Source: Thermaceae bacterium | Lineage (GTDB): Bacteria; Deinococcota; Deinococci; Deinococcales; Marinithermaceae | DNA: 30,222 nt | NCBI GenBank assembly: GCA_015490435.1 | Contig: WFXV01000236.1 | Coordinates: 1-30,222, forward strand | Reading direction: 5' to 3' | Part shown: positions 26,185 to 30,222 of the stretch, in pieces | Position numbering within the stretch: position 1 is the first letter of the stretch | Layout: each line of letters starts with the position of its first letter | Position numbers and translations under genes: made by a program | Notes under the pieces: generated by a model | What the model was told of the DNA's origin: nothing | Seen by the model: the letters and a program-made list of their open reading frames with translations, nothing else | The model's database searches: none

Positions 26185-26658
26185 ATGAGCTGGACGACCC
26201 CCACCAAGGCGATCCTCCTCTCGGCGAGCGCCGAGGGCGGCACCCCCTTGAACGCCTTCGACAACGCGCTCCTCGCCATGGGCATCGGCAACGCCAACCT
26301 GGTGCGGCTTTCTAGCGTGATCCCACCGCACGTGGAGTGGATCGCGCGGCTCCCCGAAATCCCCATCGGGATGCTTCTGCCCACCGTTTACGCCGAGGCC
26401 ACCGCCCGCGAGCCCGGGGAGCAGATCGCGGCGGCGCTCGGGGTCGGGCTGCGCCCGGGCGGAGCCGGCGGGCTGATCTACGAGTACGCCGGGCACGGCG
26501 ACCGCGCCTACGCCGAGCGGATGGTGCGGCAGATGGTGGAGGAAGGCTTCGAGCAGCGGGGCTGGGAGCTCGCCGAGTTCTTCGCCGGCGTGGCCGAGGC
26601 CCGGGTCGAGGATCGGCCGGTGGCCGCGGTGGCGGCGGTGGTGATGTTCCCGTACTAG
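26185..26658 (+). CDS. Pyruvoyl-dependent arginine decarboxylase
   Basis: This 157-residue proenzyme of the PvlArgDC family is known chiefly from archaea and some bacteria. The self-cleavage site is visible as RLSSVIPPH, between Ser43 and Ser44; Ser44 would become the pyruvoyl group of the alpha chain. GIGNANLVRLSSVIPP, the GLIYEYAGHGD segment with Glu100 as a likely acid, and the closing VVMFPY fit the family. It converts arginine to agmatine and CO2. I chose the ATG at 26185; an in-frame TTG at 26161 would overlap the speB end. It is followed by speE after nine bases, so agmatine can pass straight to the aminopropyltransferase. Histidine decarboxylase of this fold is a weaker alternative. 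Confidence 0.88.
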   Translation: MSWTTPTKAILLSASAEGGTPLNAFDNALLAMGIGNANLVRLSSVIPPHVEWIARLPEIPIGMLLPTVYAEATAREPGEQIAAALGVGLRPGGAGGLIYEYAGHGDRAYAERMVRQMVEEGFEQRGWELAEFFAGVAEARVEDRPVAAVAAVVMFPY

Positions 26659-26667
26659 GAGGCTAGG

Positions 26668-27504
26668 GTGGAGTTCGTCGAGTGGTACCCCCGGGGCTAC
26701 GGCGTGGGCTTCAAGGTTCGGAAGAAGCTTTTCGAGGGAAAGAGCCGCTACCAGACGATCGAGGTTTACGAGACCGAGGGTTTCGGGCGGATGCTCGTCC
26801 TTGACGGCACGATCCAGCTCGTCGAGGACGGCGAGGCGAGCTACCACGAGCCCCTGGTGCACCCCGCCCTCCTCGCCCATCCCCATCCCCGCGACGTGTT
26901 GGTGATCGGCGGCGGCGACGGGGGCGCGCTTCGCGAGGTGCTCCGCCATCCCGAGGTCGAGCGGGCGGTGATGGTCGAGCTCGACGAGGCGGTGCTCCGG
27001 GTCTCGGTGGAGCTTTTGAATGTGGGGAAGGGGGTGCTCGAGCGGGTCCTCGAGGGCAAGGAGCCCCGGGCGGAGCTCCGCGTCGAAAGCGGCGCCGACT
27101 ACGTGAAGGGCAAGGAGGCCGCCTTCGACGCGATCGTGGTGGACTCCACCGACCCCGTGGGCCCGGCGGCGGTGCTATTCTCGGAGGGCTTCTTCCAGGA
27201 CGCCTACCGCGCCCTCAAAGACCCCGGCGTCTACGTCACCCAGGCGGGGAGCGTCTACCTCTTCACCAACGAGTTCCTCACCGCCTACCGGCGGATGAAC
27301 GGGGTCTTCGACCGGGTCTACGCCTACAGCTTCCCGGTGATCGGCTACGCCTCGCCCTGGGCCTTCTTGGTCGGGGTGAAGGGGGCGGTGGATTTCACCC
27401 GTGTGAATCTGGACCGCGCCCGCGCCCTTGACCTTAGCTACTATGACCCCGAGCGACACGCGACGCTATTCCAGCTTCCGAAGTACTTGCGCGAGCAACT
27501 CTAG
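26668..27504 (+). CDS. speE: Polyamine aminopropyltransferase (spermidine synthase, SpeE)
   Basis: This 278-residue enzyme transfers an aminopropyl group from decarboxylated SAM to a diamine or agmatine. The SAM-type loop GGGDGG is at 81-86, the acceptor-side YHEPLVHPALL at 59-69, and the catalytic VVDSTDPVG in the middle. The usual Asp-Glu pair before YHE reads Gly-Glu here (EDGEASYHE). The protein differs from the T. thermophilus SpeE I recall and looks more like the common bacterial spermidine synthase. Context next to arginine decarboxylase and a ureohydrolase suggests agmatine as acceptor (inference). It starts with GTG after AGGAGG, which overlaps the decarboxylase stop. A large palindrome follows. 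Confidence 0.92.
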   Translation: MEFVEWYPRGYGVGFKVRKKLFEGKSRYQTIEVYETEGFGRMLVLDGTIQLVEDGEASYHEPLVHPALLAHPHPRDVLVIGGGDGGALREVLRHPEVERAVMVELDEAVLRVSVELLNVGKGVLERVLEGKEPRAELRVESGADYVKGKEAAFDAIVVDSTDPVGPAAVLFSEGFFQDAYRALKDPGVYVTQAGSVYLFTNEFLTAYRRMNGVFDRVYAYSFPVIGYASPWAFLVGVKGAVDFTRVNLDRARALDLSYYDPERHATLFQLPKYLREQL

Positions 27505-27530
27505 GTCCGCCGATTCGCCGTTTGCGATCA

Positions 27531-27560
27531 AGAACCCCCGGCCCGCGGGCCGGGGGTTCT
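27531..27560. terminator. Bidirectional palindromic terminator between speE and groEL
   Basis: This is a perfect 30-bp palindrome with 15-base half AGAACCCCCGGCCCG. It lies 26 bases past the speE stop and 15 bases past the groEL stop on the opposite strand. Neither side has a T-tract, so termination would depend on stem strength or on factors. The convergent position is the strongest evidence. Confidence 0.75.
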
Positions 27561-27575
27561 GCCGAGCCTTGCGGC

Positions 27576-29204
<1,629 letters not shown>

Positions 29205-29219
29205 ACGCCCTCACCTCCC

Positions 29220-29528
29220 TTACTTCTCGATGACCGCGAGCAGATCGCGCTCCGAAAGGATCACGTACTCCTCGCCGTCGAGCTCGATCTCGGTGCCGCC
29301 GTACTTGGCGAAGACGACGATGTCGCCGACCTTCACCTCGAGCGGAACCCGCTCGCCGTTCTCCAGGAGCTTGCCGGAACCGACGGCGAGCACCTCGCCC
29401 TTTTGGGGCTTTTCCTTGGCGGTGTCGGGAAGGACGATGCCGCTCTTGGTGACCTCTTCCTCCTCGATCGGCTTCACGACCACCCGGTCACCCAGGGGCT
29501 TGATCCGAACCTTGGTCTCCGTCGCCAT
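29220..29528 (-). CDS. groS: Co-chaperonin GroES
   Basis: This 102-residue protein forms the heptameric cap of GroEL. Family motifs are present: IKPLGDRVVVKP at the start, the mobile loop EEEVTKSGIVLPDTAKEKPQ, the GEVLAVGSGK strand and the late GDIVVFAKYGGTEIELDGEEY. I chose the ATG at 29528, with AAGGAGGGG upstream; the frame is open to 29579, but that part contains the operator and is not family-like. It is the first gene of the groES-groEL operon. Confidence 0.97.
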   Translation of the reverse strand: MATETKVRIKPLGDRVVVKPIEEEEVTKSGIVLPDTAKEKPQKGEVLAVGSGKLLENGERVPLEVKVGDIVVFAKYGGTEIELDGEEYVILSERDLLAVIEK

Positions 29529-29552
29529 AACCAACCCCTCCTTCCGCAGTCT

Positions 29553-29579
29553 TTGACACTCCGAAGGCTGGAGTGTCAA
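29553..29579 (-). promoter_or_regulatory. CIRCE-like operator in the groES leader
   Basis: A perfect inverted repeat, TTGACACTC and GAGTGTCAA with nine bases between, lies in the 5' untranslated region. The classical CIRCE element, bound by HrcA, is TTAGCACTC-N9-GAGTGCTAA; arm length, spacing and the CACTC/GAGTG core agree, with two changed bases in each arm that keep the symmetry. It probably represses groESL unless heat inactivates the repressor. No hrcA gene lies in the window. Confidence 0.82.
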
Positions 29580-29591
29580 CTTCCGGGATGC

Positions 29592-29620
29592 ATTATCCGG
29601 GAGGGCCCCGGGGCTGTCAA
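29592..29620 (-). promoter_or_regulatory. groES-groEL promoter
   Basis: On the minus strand a perfect -35 TTGACA (29620-29615) and GATAAT (29597-29592) are spaced by 17 bp, the best promoter in the window. Transcription should start near 29585, so the CIRCE-like repeat begins about six bases into the message, where a bound repressor would block escape. Confidence 0.85.
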
Positions 29621-29647
29621 GGGGTTTTTGGGAAACTTGAGCCCGGT

Positions 29648-30222
29648 TTAGTCAGACCGGCGCTGGCGCAGCGCCTCGAAGAGGAGGAGGGCGGCGGTGA
29701 CCGAGGCGTTCAGGCTGTCGGCGGTGCCCCGCATCGGCACCCGCACCGTCTGGTCAGCGACGGCAAGCCAGGCGGGGTCGAGCCCGGTCTCCTCGGGGCC
29801 GATCAGGATCACCGCCGGCCCCTTGAGGTCAGCGTCCCAGTAGAGGGTCTTCGCGGCGGGGCTCGTCGCCACCACGAAAAGCCCCTTTTCCCGGAGCCAG
29901 CTTCGAACCGCCTCCCCGGGGGCGAGGGCAAAGGGCACGGAAAAGACGGTGCCGGTGCTGGCCCGGATCGTCTGGGGGGCGAAGGGCTCGACCCGGGGGT
30001 CGGCCACCACCACCGCCGCTCCGGCGGCGTCGGCGCTCCGGAAGACCGCCCCCAGGTTCCCGGGCTTTTCGAGCCCCACCGCGACCAGAACGAGGGGCGG
30101 GTCGCCCAGGGGAAGCGCCTCGAGCAATAAAGGCTCGGCCCGGGCCACCAGCAAAAGCCCGCCCGGGTGCTCCCGGTAGGCGAGTTTTTCCATCACCGCC
30201 GGGGCGACCTCGAGCCGGGGGA
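29648..30222 (-). CDS. TrmH/SpoU-family RNA 2'-O-methyltransferase (5' end cut)
   Basis: This gene is partial, the reading frame continuing to the right edge without a stop; about 191 codons are visible of an expected 250-270. The visible part starts in the small substrate-binding domain (MEKLAYREHPGGLLLVAR). It then shows the SpoU knot motifs: motif 1 KPGNLGAVFRSADAAGA, motif 2 VILIGPEETGLDP, and motif 3 VRVPMRGTADSLNASVTAALLLFEA. Such enzymes methylate ribose in rRNA or tRNA. A GTG at 30196 could be mistaken for the start, but upstream codons still read like the family. It lies upstream of groES on the same strand. Confidence 0.9.
   Translation of the reverse strand, partial: PRLEVAPAVMEKLAYREHPGGLLLVARAEPLLLEALPLGDPPLVLVAVGLEKPGNLGAVFRSADAAGAAVVVADPRVEPFAPQTIRASTGTVFSVPFALAPGEAVRSWLREKGLFVVATSPAAKTLYWDADLKGPAVILIGPEETGLDPAWLAVADQTVRVPMRGTADSLNASVTAALLLFEALRQRRSD

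Noticed and set aside
29529..29579. 17-codon extension of GroES
   Set aside because: It is encoded by the CIRCE-like repeat and leader; the ATG at 29528 has a strong ribosome site and the family start.

Overview
This 30.2 kb window reads as chromosomal DNA of a high-GC thermophile of the family Thermaceae (Deinococcota). The lineage call rests on the housekeeping proteins. From region 1.2 to the C-terminus, the primary sigma factor closely matches what I remember of Thermus SigA. GroEL ends in an Asp-Met-Asp-Phe tail, as I recall for Thermus, rather than GGM repeats. Many genes also start directly behind a TANNNT -10 box, the leaderless style described in this phylum. I cannot name the genus from sequence alone. 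No tRNA, rRNA, CRISPR array, transposase or phage gene was seen.

Layout. 1-3933: a patatin-like lipase and a Leu-rich small membrane protein (minus), then lptB and a DUF3084 coiled-coil membrane protein (plus, one-base overlap), then a convergent alpha/beta hydrolase. 3975-6470: sigA and an RsmC-like rRNA methyltransferase (minus), ending in a terminator. 6515-10546: tsaD and secA (plus), divergent from rsmC across 44 bp. 10545-10617: a hairpin built of 7-bp tandem repeats. 10632-15351: glycolate oxidase glcF and glcD (plus), separated by a minus-strand operon for an EVE-domain protein, a glycerophosphodiester phosphodiesterase and a glutamine amidotransferase-like protein.

15348-18954 is a minus-strand operon of four type IV pilin-like proteins in GspH-I-J-K order, comparable to Thermus pilA1-pilA2-pilA3-comZ. 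It is markedly poorer in GC than everything around it. 19044-23897 is a branched-chain 2-oxo acid dehydrogenase operon (E1 alpha, E1 beta, E2, E3; minus). Its leader has a perfect TATAAT box, a possible leader peptide with Val-Tyr-Gly-Ile-Ile-Leu codons, and an early terminator hairpin.

24113-25217 holds rlmH (plus) and a convergent DUF4405 membrane protein (minus). 25313-27504 is a three-gene polyamine operon (ureohydrolase, pyruvoyl-dependent arginine decarboxylase, aminopropyltransferase) that could take arginine to spermidine. A 30-bp perfect palindrome then separates it from groES-groEL (minus), which has a strong TTGACA/GATAAT promoter and a CIRCE-like operator. The right edge cuts the 5' end of a TrmH/SpoU-family RNA methyltransferase gene.

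Most of the window is core metabolism. The parts most worth a second look are the bkd leader, the low-GC pilin cassette, the polyamine operon, the heptad hairpin after secA, and the repeated leaderless promoter architecture, including two divergent genes that share one -10 palindrome.
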